From contig JAHHID010000014.1 in the NCBI GenBank assembly GCA_019359015.1, forward strand, positions 44,704 through 108,703: a DNA stretch of 64,000 nucleotides, given 5' to 3'. This DNA comes from Spirirestis rafaelensis WJT71-NPBG6 (GTDB lineage Bacteria; Cyanobacteriota; Cyanobacteriia; Cyanobacteriales; Nostocaceae). The notes below the pieces were generated by a model. That model was given only the letters and a program-made list of their open reading frames with translations, did not search any database and was not told the DNA's origin. This document shows positions 55,501-64,000 of this stretch, in pieces. The position numbers and the translations under genes are program-made. Each line of letters begins with the position of its first letter. Within the stretch, counting starts at the first letter, position 1.

Positions 55501-56152
55501 AAAAGCTACAGGATTGTTTAGGTGAACTTAATGCTTGCAGAGATACTGTCAACCAACAACACAAATTTGCTGTAGCTTTTTATACTTTTGCAAATTTCTT
55601 TAAGATAGAGTTTAATGAGCTATTTTAGCTTATAAACTGAACTAATCAAAGTATTGTTTGACACATATTGTCCTAGAAAAATTTTGTATTTAAAAACACA
55701 TTGAATTTGCGTATTTTCTGATAAAGACGTAGATTTCGTTGAAAATATTTTTTTAAGAGTTTGTTCAATATTAACTTTATATGAAATTTTATATGAAGTT
55801 GATATGAGATTAATGTCTTAGATGATCGCTAAAGTAAAGAGAAGAAAGGGATGTGACCAAACCTGATTTTCTGCGAAGAAATACATATTATAATCACGGA
55901 AAGGTAATTTATGGCACCTAATTACACGGAAAAGGCAAGAGATACTCTGATAAAGATTGCTCAAGAGCAACCGGGTAGTGTTAGTAGATAGTAAAGAAAT
56001 TACAGACAAAAGTACTAATTCAGATATAGAAGAATCTGCAAAAACAATCAGGAATGCAGATATCGATAACTGCTCAAACGTATTGTAAAAAACGTAGCAG
56101 CTACTTTTTTGCACTTATTTATTGATGCGATTGTTAATTAAGGAGTAAAACC
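55501..56152. other. Long spacer with a short peptide frame
   Basis: 652 bp of AT-rich DNA. A 26-codon frame at about 55912-55992 (MAPNYTEKARDTLIKIAQEQ) may be the remnant of a small gene. GGAGTAAAACC (56141-56151) is the ribosome-binding site of the next gene. Confidence 0.45.
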
Positions 56153-59100
56153 ATGAAAAACTACAAGACTTTTCCTCAAAACTTATATCAGAGCAGTATT
56201 GCTAGAAAAAAAACCTCTAAAAATAATCTGAATATTGTTTTTACTGAAAATATCCTAATTGATTCTAGTAGTGAAATCAATTTATATGACATTGACGGAA
56301 TAGTAGATCGAGCAGTACAGGATACATATCAATATATTAGTAAGTTCCAATTTGATGCAGATTACACCGAGAAGTTAGAAACTGCTTTTGGAAATAATTT
56401 TGATGGGGAAGTAGCTAATCAATTATTTGATAAATTTGCCAAAGGTAACTTTACAGATATCCCTACCATCAAGATTGTAAATCTAAACGATATTAATGGA
56501 GCGAATGGTGCATTTTCACAAGATACTAATCTAATATATCTTGCCTCAGAATTTATCACTGAAAATGTAAACAATCTCCAAGCTATTACTGATGTTTTGC
56601 TGGAGGAAACAGGGCATTTTATTGATGCACAGATTAATACAAAAGATACACCAGGAGATGAGGGTGATATTTTTGCAACATTAGTGCAAGGAAATAGTTT
56701 AAGCGAGCAAGAGTTAGCTGTTTTGCGGGCTGAAGATGATACTGCGACTGTGACATTAGATGGTCAGATAATTAAGATTGAGCAGAACATTAACACTATC
56801 ACCTTTAATAAAGATACTTATCAATTCAATACACCAAATTTCTCGATTGATCCAACGCAAAAAACTATCTTTTTAATTCATGGATTTACAGCAAATCCTG
56901 AGACTTTCGGAAGCTTATACGGTGATTTACAGTCTATAGATCAGACAGCAAACATAATCAAAGTTGATTGGTCAAGTATCAGTGGCGATAATCTAACGGC
57001 TTATAACTGGGTTTTAGATAAGGTAGATGATGTAGGCTCGGCTTTATCAAATACATTAAAAAATTTAAATATTGATCCAAATAACACTGAACTTGTTGGG
57101 CATAGTTTGGGCGCACACATTGGAGGGGTAGCTGGTTACAACTATAAGCAAGATACTGGGAATTTGTTAGATAAAATAACTGGTTTAGATGCCGCAGGGG
57201 TATTGAATGGACTTTTAAAGGAAGATGTACGTTTAACCAAAGGTGATGCTAAGAGAGTAGTAGGTATTCATAGTAGTAATTCTATTTATTTGGCTCCTGT
57301 TCTTGCTAGTGGTAGTGTAATTTTAGGTGCTTTGAACGGGACTGAGACTCTGGGTTGGTATGATCAGTATGCTGACCAAGACATATATCTGTATACCAAT
57401 AATTTTACAAGCGAGGGGGGAGGAGGACAAGGACCAGGGCAACTATTAGGATCGGGACCCGGCAGTTATCGGAATAATCATGGTTTTGCTAAAGATTTTT
57501 ATCAAATGTTAGTGAAGGGTGATAAATACGGTTCTACAACTGGATGGTATTGGGATGAATGGAGATTTACAAATCCGTTTAATTTTGATAGTCTATCGTC
57601 TGCTCAGGGTCAATATACAGTAAGTGTTGAGCATTCTAAGGGTTCTGGAAGGTCTATCATTGGTACTTCTGGAGATAATAAACTTCAAGTACCTACCAAC
57701 ATTGGTGATTACGCACTCATAGGTCTTGATGGTAATGACACATTGATTGGTGGTGCTGGTAATGACACCCTAGATGGCGGTAATGGTGAAGATACTGGGG
57801 ACTACTCAAGTGCAACACAAGGAATAAATGTCACAATTGGAGGGGCGGGATTTGCTACTAATGATGGTTTTGGTAATCGAGATACATTGACCGGAATTGA
57901 CCATATTATTGGTAGCCAATACAACGACACTATTGTTGGTGATAATTTGTGGGCTAATAGGCTGCAAGGTGGTGCTGGTAATGATCGCCTTGATGGACTT
58001 GGTGGCAATGACAGCCTAATTAGTGGAGATGGCGATGACACACTTATTGGCGGTACTGGTAATGACACCCTAAATGGGGGTAATGGTGAAGATACTGCGG
58101 ACTACTCAAGTGCAACACAAGGAATAAATGTCACAATTGGAGGAGCGGGATTTGCTACTAATGATGGTTTCGGTAATCAAGACAGTTTGACCGGAATTGA
58201 CCATATTATTGGTAGCCAATACAACGACACTATTGTTGGTGATAATTTGTGGGCTAATAGGCTGCAAGGTGGTGCTGGTAATGATCGCCTTGATGGACTT
58301 GGTGGCAATGATACACTAATTGGTGGTACTGGTGATGACACTTACATAGTAGATAACCTTGGTGACATTACTATTGAGGCATCGAATGAGGGTGCTGATG
58401 CTGTTTTTGCATCAGTCAGTTGGATACTTCCAGATACCTTCGAAAATCTAACTTTAACTGGCACTGCGTCAATCAATGCTACAGGCAACGCACTATCTAA
58501 CACCATCACTGGCAATAGTGCTGCCAATACTCTAACGGGTGGTGATGGCGATGACACACTTATTGGCGGTACTGGTAATGACACCTTAAATGGTGGTGGT
58601 GGTGAAGATACTGCGGACTACTCAAGTGCAACACAAGGAGTAAATGTCACAATTGGAGGAGCGGGATTTGCTACTAATGATGGTTTCGGTAATCAAGACA
58701 GTTTGACCGGAATTGACCATATTATTGGTAGCCAATACAACGACACTATTGTTGGTGATAATTTGTGGGCTAATAGGCTGCAAGGTGGTGCTGGTAATGA
58801 TAGCCTTAATGGACTTGGTGGCAACGATATATTGACAGGGGGTGGAGGAAGCGATCGCTTTACTTTCAATTCTCGTAGTGAAGGTATTGATAGAATTACT
58901 GACTTTAACGTAATTGACGATACAATTGTTGTTTCTGCGGCAGGTTTTGGTGGTGGGTTGGTTGCTAATGCAGCGATCCTAGCTAGTCAATTTGCGCTTG
59001 GTACAAGCGCCACTACAAGTAGCCAGAGATTTCTCTATGAGCAAAGCACTGGTTCTCTGTTCTTTGATCAAGACGGCACAGGTCCCGGACAATTTGACGA

Positions 59101-59944
59101 ACCTGTCGCTTTAGCCTTCGATCCCTACGGCAATCTCTACGCAGGTGATGCGTTTAACAACCGCGTTAACGTATTTGACAATGAAGGTAAATTTGTCAGA
59201 TCCATTGCTAACGGTCAATTTACAGGACTTATAGAAGGTAGACCTTTCTTTGGTCCATCTTCGATTGCATTTGACAAGAATGGCATCGGTTACGTGGGCG
59301 ATTATAGCGGCGATCGGATCTTGAAATTTGACAACGGTGGCAATATAGTCGGCACTATTGGTAGCTCTGGAACCGCGCCCGGACAATTTATAGGACCTTC
59401 GGGTATAACTATCTCCCAAAACAGTGGCAACATTTACGTAGTCGATGAAATTAACAACCGCATCCAAGTCCTCGACCCAAAAGGCAAGCCGATTCTTACT
59501 TTTGGCGAAACGGGAACTGGAGAAGGGCAGTTCCTTCAACCAATCGATATAGAGGTAGACAAGTTTGAAAACATCTACGTAACGGATTCGATCAATAACC
59601 GCGTCCAGGTATTCGATAAAGACGGTAAATTCCTTTCAGCTTATGGCGAACCATCGGGCGGTCGTCTCCCCCAACCAGGCGAACCATCACCTTATGGCGA
59701 TCCTCTAGATCTCTCACCAGGCAAGTTTAACTGGACGGCTGGATCGTATCTTGATGAAGACGACAACAAGCTATATGTAGGCGATTTCTTCCAAGGTCGC
59801 GTCCAAGTATTAAATGTCAACAACTCAAAACAAGTCCCCGAACCGACATCAATGTTGGGTCTAGCAGTGCTAGGCGCGGGAGCTTTTGCTGGCAAATTAA
59901 AGCAGCGCCGAAGCCTTGCAGGCAGGGAAAAGGTTAAGGGTTAA
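56153..59944 (+). CDS. Lipase/RTX exoprotein fused to an NHL-repeat, PEP-CTERM tail
   Basis: 1263 aa. N-terminal segment with a zinc-protease-like EETGHFID (about 152). Lipase-type alpha/beta hydrolase (about 235-470; FLIHGFTANPETFG, nucleophile Ser in GHSLGAHIGG). RTX nonapeptide calcium repeats (about 500-930, GGAGNDTL-type), then the usual RTX C-terminal start (SSQRFLYEQSTGSLFFDQDG). At about residue 975 the sequence switches to NHL repeats (PGQFDEPVALAFDPYGNLYA ...) that end with a PEP-CTERM sorting signal (VPEPTSMLGLAVLGAGAFAG plus basic end). No N-terminal Sec signal. RTX proteins use type I export, PEP-CTERM proteins use Sec and exosortase, so the fusion mixes two routes. Confidence 0.85.
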   Translation: MKNYKTFPQNLYQSSIARKKTSKNNLNIVFTENILIDSSSEINLYDIDGIVDRAVQDTYQYISKFQFDADYTEKLETAFGNNFDGEVANQLFDKFAKGNFTDIPTIKIVNLNDINGANGAFSQDTNLIYLASEFITENVNNLQAITDVLLEETGHFIDAQINTKDTPGDEGDIFATLVQGNSLSEQELAVLRAEDDTATVTLDGQIIKIEQNINTITFNKDTYQFNTPNFSIDPTQKTIFLIHGFTANPETFGSLYGDLQSIDQTANIIKVDWSSISGDNLTAYNWVLDKVDDVGSALSNTLKNLNIDPNNTELVGHSLGAHIGGVAGYNYKQDTGNLLDKITGLDAAGVLNGLLKEDVRLTKGDAKRVVGIHSSNSIYLAPVLASGSVILGALNGTETLGWYDQYADQDIYLYTNNFTSEGGGGQGPGQLLGSGPGSYRNNHGFAKDFYQMLVKGDKYGSTTGWYWDEWRFTNPFNFDSLSSAQGQYTVSVEHSKGSGRSIIGTSGDNKLQVPTNIGDYALIGLDGNDTLIGGAGNDTLDGGNGEDTGDYSSATQGINVTIGGAGFATNDGFGNRDTLTGIDHIIGSQYNDTIVGDNLWANRLQGGAGNDRLDGLGGNDSLISGDGDDTLIGGTGNDTLNGGNGEDTADYSSATQGINVTIGGAGFATNDGFGNQDSLTGIDHIIGSQYNDTIVGDNLWANRLQGGAGNDRLDGLGGNDTLIGGTGDDTYIVDNLGDITIEASNEGADAVFASVSWILPDTFENLTLTGTASINATGNALSNTITGNSAANTLTGGDGDDTLIGGTGNDTLNGGGGEDTADYSSATQGVNVTIGGAGFATNDGFGNQDSLTGIDHIIGSQYNDTIVGDNLWANRLQGGAGNDSLNGLGGNDILTGGGGSDRFTFNSRSEGIDRITDFNVIDDTIVVSAAGFGGGLVANAAILASQFALGTSATTSSQRFLYEQSTGSLFFDQDGTGPGQFDEPVALAFDPYGNLYAGDAFNNRVNVFDNEGKFVRSIANGQFTGLIEGRPFFGPSSIAFDKNGIGYVGDYSGDRILKFDNGGNIVGTIGSSGTAPGQFIGPSGITISQNSGNIYVVDEINNRIQVLDPKGKPILTFGETGTGEGQFLQPIDIEVDKFENIYVTDSINNRVQVFDKDGKFLSAYGEPSGGRLPQPGEPSPYGDPLDLSPGKFNWTAGSYLDEDDNKLYVGDFFQGRVQVLNVNNSKQVPEPTSMLGLAVLGAGAFAGKLKQRRSLAGREKVKG
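57761..58817 (+). repeat. Three homogenised RTX modules
   Basis: Units starting at 57761, 58061 and 58577 share about 235 bp almost identically (AATGACACC ... GGCTGCAAGGTGGTGCTGG). The first two are exactly 300 bp apart; a 216-bp unique segment separates the second and third. Indicates recent duplication or gene conversion inside the gene. Confidence 0.85.
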
Positions 59945-60158
59945 AGGGGAAACGAACATCCCATAGCAGTTGAAGAGGCAATGTCGTCTAACCAAACCCT
60001 TTGGTGTGTAGATGTCTTCAGTCAACAGGGGGTAAATATAGCGTAGCTGACACTAGGGGCAAGATAGGCTGAAAGCCTTACCCATAATGGATTACAAAAT
60101 ACTCAACATCAGGTCGCATTTTTGCTGCTGGCGACGGCGCTATCCGGCTGGTGTAGCG

Positions 60159-60725
60159 ATGTTCTATAGCTACCTTTTTGATGGCGATCCAGAAAACCTG
60201 GACGGGCTGTCTAGCGATAAGTGCTTCCTCCTTCTGAGTCAACGCGGCATTTTGAAGTCCCTTCAAAAGGACGTACCTTTGATGCCCACGGTTAAAAGCC
60301 ACTTACAGCGCGGGGTAATTCATGGCGACAAGTATTCGGGCGTTCATTTTTTCTTTAACTCCGCCGTCCTCCTTGCAGGTCGGGAGAACGTTCAGGTTCT
60401 TCATGAAAAGTTGATTGACGAGGTAAAGCCTGGTTGCAGTACCTACGCCTGTTTACTGGCAGCCCGAAGGGTGATTATCGACCATTTTGAAGAGGCGATC
60501 AGCGAAGCTGGGTCTTCGACCATCGCCACTTTGATTGACCGCGTTGATGATTGCGACCACGTTGCCAATGTCGCGGTGTTCACCCGAATAACGGACAATT
60601 ACGCCGTTTTGTCGAAGTTTAACCCTCGCTATCGGAAGCACGAAGAGGAGTGGCAACAAAAGACCGAGAGCTATCGCGCTGTGTTTTGCAGAAAACCAGA
60701 GCCAGTCAACGTAACGTTACGATAA
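60159..60725 (+). CDS. Island hypothetical protein
   Basis: 188 aa from ATG 60159 (MFYSYLFDGDPENLDGLSSD); the frame also allows 60087. Soluble, mixed alpha/beta (LLSQRGILKSLQKDVPLMPT, GVHFFFNSAVLLAGRENVQV, FEEAISEAGSSTIATLIDRV). Codon use looks more G+C-rich than the chromosome around it. Unrecognised. Followed by another island gene. Confidence 0.5.
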   Translation: MFYSYLFDGDPENLDGLSSDKCFLLLSQRGILKSLQKDVPLMPTVKSHLQRGVIHGDKYSGVHFFFNSAVLLAGRENVQVLHEKLIDEVKPGCSTYACLLAARRVIIDHFEEAISEAGSSTIATLIDRVDDCDHVANVAVFTRITDNYAVLSKFNPRYRKHEEEWQQKTESYRAVFCRKPEPVNVTLR

Positions 60726-60739
60726 CAGGAGATTTTTTT

Positions 60740-61015
60740 ATGATAGAGATGCAAGTAGACGGGCTTTTAGTTGAAATTGACGAGAAAGTGCTTCAACTGT
60801 TTATTGAGTTGAAGCCCGATCTCGTGAAGCGTTGCTACTTGAAGGCGAATGGCTACCCTATTGAGATGGACAAGACAGGTACTGAATTTATTAACGGCTT
60901 ATGGACTTCGTTGAAATGCAATGCCCAGCGACCTGACGGCAGGGCAGTTTCTGACGTTGCTTCTGTGAGGCAGAAGCGGCTGCAACAGATTGAGTCAAAC
61001 TACAAAGCCCGGTGA
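60740..61015 (+). CDS. Small island hypothetical protein
   Basis: 91 aa from ATG 60740 (MIEMQVDGLLVEIDEKVLQL), preceded by CAGGAGA; the longer frame from 60650 overlaps the previous gene and is rejected. Acidic-basic, ends with RQKRLQQIESNYKAR. Unrecognised. 14 bp after the preceding gene, so probably co-transcribed. Confidence 0.55.
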   Translation: MIEMQVDGLLVEIDEKVLQLFIELKPDLVKRCYLKANGYPIEMDKTGTEFINGLWTSLKCNAQRPDGRAVSDVASVRQKRLQQIESNYKAR

Positions 61016-61123
61016 TTGGCACTCTGCAAAATGCCTCCTAGCGCCTGAAGGCGATCGCCAGTATCAAATGTGATTCGGCGATCGCCTTCAGTCTGAGATA
61101 GAAGCGATACTTGCTTAGGTTCT

Positions 61124-61153
61124 GCCTGTTAGCGTAACTTTACGCTAACAGGC
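61124..61153. terminator. 14-bp palindrome between convergent island genes
   Basis: GCCTGTTAGCGTAA / TTACGCTAACAGGC separated by 2 bp. Either a bidirectional terminator or a recombination/attachment site close to the integrase fragment. Confidence 0.55.
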
Positions 61154-61159
61154 GCTCAG

Positions 61160-61492
61160 TTAAATCAGGTCGCTAATAGAATCTGATAATCCGCGTTGCA
61201 TTTTTGCCTGCTCCTTGTTGTCGTCGTACTTAATCAACGTCCTAGGGTCGGCATGGCGGCTAAACTTCTGTGCCTTCCTAAAATCGCCCTTCGCTTCATC
61301 CAGGACTGCCGTAATTGCACTATGGCGTACTCGGTGCGGCGACATCTTCTTAGTGATACCCGCTTTTTTGCAGAGATTATCAATCAGCGCACGTACTGTT
61401 TCGCCCGTTAATCGCCCGTCCTGGGTGCGGTGATAGGCGCATGACTGAAATAATGGTTCGTTTAGCTTCGATGCTCGACCATCCGCCAACAA
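61160..61492 (-). pseudogene. Tyrosine recombinase (integrase) C-terminal fragment
   Basis: 110 codons: GRLTGETVRALIDNLCKKAG, MSPHRVRHSAITAVLDEAKG (catalytic H-x-x-R), KFSRHADPRTLIKYDDN (second His and nucleophile Tyr). The N-terminal binding domain and first catalytic Arg are missing, cut near 61495. Probably the integrase that brought in the 60-61.5 kb island. Confidence 0.8.
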
Positions 61493-61920
61493 AGTCTAAT
61501 GACTCGCGAATATTTTCTCCTTTCTTTTATCTTCTTGCCAAATTGGGATGCTCCCACCTAAACTTTGTACTAACCCAAGTTGCGGGTTATCGAAATTCAG
61601 TTGCTTCGCGTTCTTCAGATTCATGCGATCGCCAATTGCAAATTGGCGGTTGGGCTATGCCCAACCGCAACTTCAAACCAATTACGAGCACCTGTACTCA
61701 ATTAATTTAAAGTATCAATAATTCTTGCTCAAATAAAAGCTTGCTTCAGAGTAAATGCAAAAATAAATGCTTGAATCTTCAGCAAAAACCCTTGATAAGT
61801 GACTGCATGAATAGATTTTGGGAATAAACTTGTAACAGCACTAAGTAAGTCGGCACAAAAAAACCAAACTATGTGAAGATAAGTAAATACGTAGAATGCA
61901 TCTACTAAGGTCACTTGTAT

Positions 61921-63042
61921 ATGGGCGCTCGTTTAAGGGTATTCCTCACTCGTGAGCAAGACCGCAGCCTGCTAAAGCTCAGAACTGCGGATGTGCCACA
62001 GAAAGTGAAAGACAGAGCAGAAGTCATCAGATTGAATGCACATGGCTGGTACGTAGAAAAAATAGCAGTTCATTTTAATTGGACTGCACAAACAGTCAGA
62101 GAAGTCTTACATAAATGGCAGAAGCTCGGACTAGAAGGGCTTTGGGAATTACCCGGTCGAGGGGTAAAACCAAAATTGACTGAAGTTGACATCAGATTTT
62201 TAGAAGAATGCCTTAAAAAAGAGCCACGCACCTACAACAGTCGCCAACTCACCGAAAAATTAGAACGCGATAAGCCTTCGGCATAGCTTCGCTTACCGCT
62301 CCATTAAAATGAGTCCCGACAGATTAAGACGGGTACTCGCGAAGTCTGCCACGGGGAGTACTCCCTGTGGCGAGCTTCGCAAAAAAAGGGGGTCATTTGG
62401 AAACGAGCAAGGAAGAGTCATAAAGGAAAACAAGACCCAGTAGTACGAGCGCATAAACAAGCAGACCTAGAAATGCTGGAATTAGCTGCTGCGACTGGAG
62501 AAATCGACTTAAAGTATTTAGATGAATCAGGGTTTTGTGCCTGGAGTGAACCAGGTTATACTTACTACTTCAAAGGCGAACAAAAACGCTTAGAACAAAC
62601 TAAGCGTCGTGGTAGAAGATTAAGTATTATCGGTTTTTTGCAACCCTTAATCAGCTTTATTTATGGTTTGGTTATTGGTGGTGTTGACAGAAAATCTTAT
62701 ATCCAAATGATGGAGCAAGAAGCACTTGAAGCCGAAAAGTCTGGGCGCATCAGAGTAATAGTGCAGGACAATGGCCCAATACATCGCTGTAAACAGGTAC
62801 AGCAGTTATGGTCGAAGTGGGAACAGATGGGTTTGTATATCTTCTTTTTACCCAAATATTGTTCCGAAATGAACCCAATTGAATTGGAGTGGCAGCACCT
62901 CAAAAAAGATGAATTATCAGGACAGGTGTTTAACGATGAGTTAGACCTTGCCTATGCGGTAATTAATGGTATTCAAGCCAGGGGAGAGAGAGGAAATTAC
63001 ACTACAGAACGGATTAAATTTTACTCAAATCATCCTCCTTAA
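61921..63042 (+). pseudogene. IS630 transposase, disrupted by two repeat insertions
   Basis: ATG 61921 (MGARLRVFLTREQDRSLLKL). HTH part to 62268 (RTYNSRQLTEKLERD), then TAG within an inserted repeat; a short stretch in another frame (SPDRLRRVL); then the original frame returns at about 62392 (VIWKRARKSHKGKQDP). Catalytic core YLDESGFCAW, VIVQDNGPIHRC and SEMNPIELEW is complete downstream. Inactive unless the stops are bypassed. Confidence 0.88.
62269..62380. repeat. Two palindromic repeats inserted in the IS630 transposase
   Basis: (1) about 62269-62300, TAAGCCTTCGGCATAGCTTC-type, the inverted form of part of 8962-9083. (2) 62339-62380, a 42-bp palindrome starting GCGAAGTCTGCCAC with GGGAGTACTCCC at its centre. 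Both lie in coding DNA of a mobile element, so these repeats are or were mobile. Confidence 0.75.
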
Positions 63043-63906
63043 CTTATTGTTACATAACTATAAATTTTTCCGCCGACTTACTTAAACACAGTTTCAATGT
63101 AATGACGAGTAGATTGTTTAATGTACTGATTCCACGGCTCATCTTTACGTTTAGAATTCTTTTTACGCATAACTTTTAACCCAATTTGACTTGTGTGCAA
63201 AAGGTCATCTTCTGCAATATAATCAGTGTATGCAGAGTCTGTATAAACCTCGCTTCCTGGAGGTAGATTTAATGGTAATGCATTTAAAGCACGAACATCA
63301 GAAGCGCTACCGGGCATGAATACGAACTCGACCGGGATGCCACTTTTTGTTGTCAACAACTGAACTCTAACCCCATAGAAATAGCGTTTTTTGGATGCGA
63401 TGTAACCTCTATACTCTTCTGATTTAATTATTTTGACATTGAAGATGCGTATGTTATCGCATATTGCTACAGGAAAAGAGTCTAAAAGGTATTCAGTAGA
63501 ATTACTACTTTCTTTCAGTATCATTCCTACTTGATGAAACAAATCATTCATCAACATTGATATTGCGTGTAATCGTCGATTGAAGCGCGATTTTTCTAAC
63601 ATATTTGGTATGAGATGATGGTCTTTCATGTAACCACAAGCTTGATTCTGGTTACCATTAAAAAAGATGGCCGCAGTTATTACCGTTGTAATAATTTCTG
63701 CGTCACTCATCTTTTTACGACAATCTTCACTATGCCTGATCGCTTTTAATAAGTCGTCGATGATAGCATAGACGGTAATTATTTCGTTTAACATCTATCC
63801 CCTCCATTTTTATCCCTGGAGGGGATTTTATGGCACAAAGCGATCACCTGAATCAATAACTAGCAACTTGGGTTACTACACGAAACTGATATGACGGAGG
63901 ACAAAT

Positions 63907-64000
63907 TTGGATCTGGAAACAGTACTAGAATATACAAAAGAAGCGATAACCGCACTTGATCAAGAGTGGAGATACACCGACGTCAATCATAGTGCTGAAC
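63907..64000 (+). CDS. PAS-domain sensor protein (start of gene, runs off window)
   Basis: Starts at TTG 63907 with GGAGG six bases upstream. Reads MDLETVLEYTKEAITALDQE, then WRYTDVNHSAE, the first strand and helix of a PAS domain as in cyanobacterial sensor kinases. The right end of IS982 lies about 30 bp upstream, so the native promoter may have been displaced. Confidence 0.55.
   Translation, partial: MDLETVLEYTKEAITALDQEWRYTDVNHSAE

Larger units (their letters stand above)
61844..63082. mobile_element. IS630-family element nested in IS982
   Basis: Inverted repeats AGTAAGTCGGC (61844-61854; complement 63072-63082) with TA on both sides (61842-61843, 63083-63084). IS630 targets TA dinucleotides. 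1239 bp, including two inserted palindromic repeats. Confidence 0.9.
61729..63794 (-). pseudogene. IS982 transposase split by IS630
   Basis: First part 63794-63085: YLLDSFPVAICDN and VYTDSAYTDY carry the catalytic Asp residues, ending at HYIETVF. Second part 61841-61729: SAVTSLFPKSIHAVTYQGFL, then the end. Excision of IS630 with one TA restores GTG TTT AGT GCT (V-F-S-A) and one uninterrupted frame, so the transposase was intact until the insertion. DDE enzyme of cut-and-paste elements. Confidence 0.9.
61573..63873. mobile_element. IS982-family element (interrupted)
   Basis: Perfect 11-bp terminal inverted repeats ACCCAAGTTGC (61573-61583 and complement 63863-63873), flanked by direct TACTA repeats (61568-61572, 63874-63878), a 5-bp target duplication. 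Removing the nested IS630 leaves about 1.06 kb, normal for IS982. An internal GCGGTTGGGC palindrome lies at 61646-61668. Confidence 0.88.

Noticed and set aside
1..64000. tRNA or rRNA genes
   Set aside because: I looked for T-loop and CCA-end patterns and found none; a covariance search could still find one I missed.

Overview
The window is chromosomal DNA of a filamentous, probably heterocyst-forming cyanobacterium. Evidence: frequent GCGATCGC (HIP1) octamers; a CP12 protein, a c6-type cytochrome and a plant-type ferredoxin; several cyanobacterium-restricted families (DUF4327, DUF751, DUF3177 and a DUF7734-like protein); a HetZ-family regulator; and a decayed phytochrome/Rcp signalling locus. 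Dispersed palindromes and short tandem repeats fill many intergenic spaces. I cannot name the species from the sequence alone.

Layout. 0-16 kb is ordinary core and stress gene content: Tex, a SnoaL-like protein, ferredoxin, small membrane proteins, cytochrome c6, an aldo/keto reductase, a TerB-like acidic protein, PEP synthase with a repeat-derived linker, PhzF, GNAT and a PMT-type glycosyltransferase. 16.7-19.1 kb is a collapsed phytochrome / response regulator / hybrid kinase operon. 19-40.6 kb is mostly housekeeping: trmB, a FIST sensor, cp12, guaA, a CDF transporter, rbfA with DUF751, a YciO-type protein, larC and two related lipoproteins. It also holds a compact methylase/nuclease pair (32.2-33.5 kb) and a HetZ-family regulator.

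40.7-48 kb is the accessory heart. It starts with four imperfect direct repeats laid out like a Tn7-type transposon end. Next comes a 70-codon relic of a TniQ/TnsD protein that is too short for routine ORF calling. Then follow cas6, cas8 (Cmx8) and a cas7 cut off in mid-gene, whose frame runs into a four-repeat CRISPR array. No cas1, cas2, cas3 or cas5 is visible. I read this as the wreck of a type I-B (MYXAN-type) CRISPR-associated transposon. It is followed by a TnpB element with its own divergent ribbon-helix-helix gene and shared operator, an XRE regulator pair, a type I specificity-subunit fragment and an IS5 relic.

48-60 kb holds a giant Ser/Thr kinase-ATPase-TPR-GAF-AAA protein broken by one frameshift, an adjacent HTH-AAA protein, and a 1263-residue chimera joining a lipase/RTX exoprotein to an NHL/PEP-CTERM tail. 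60-64 kb is a small island remnant with a truncated tyrosine recombinase. It ends with an IS982 element (11-bp inverted repeats, 5-bp target duplication) split by a nested IS630, whose own transposase carries two palindromic repeat insertions. A PAS-domain sensor gene begins just beyond it and runs off the window.
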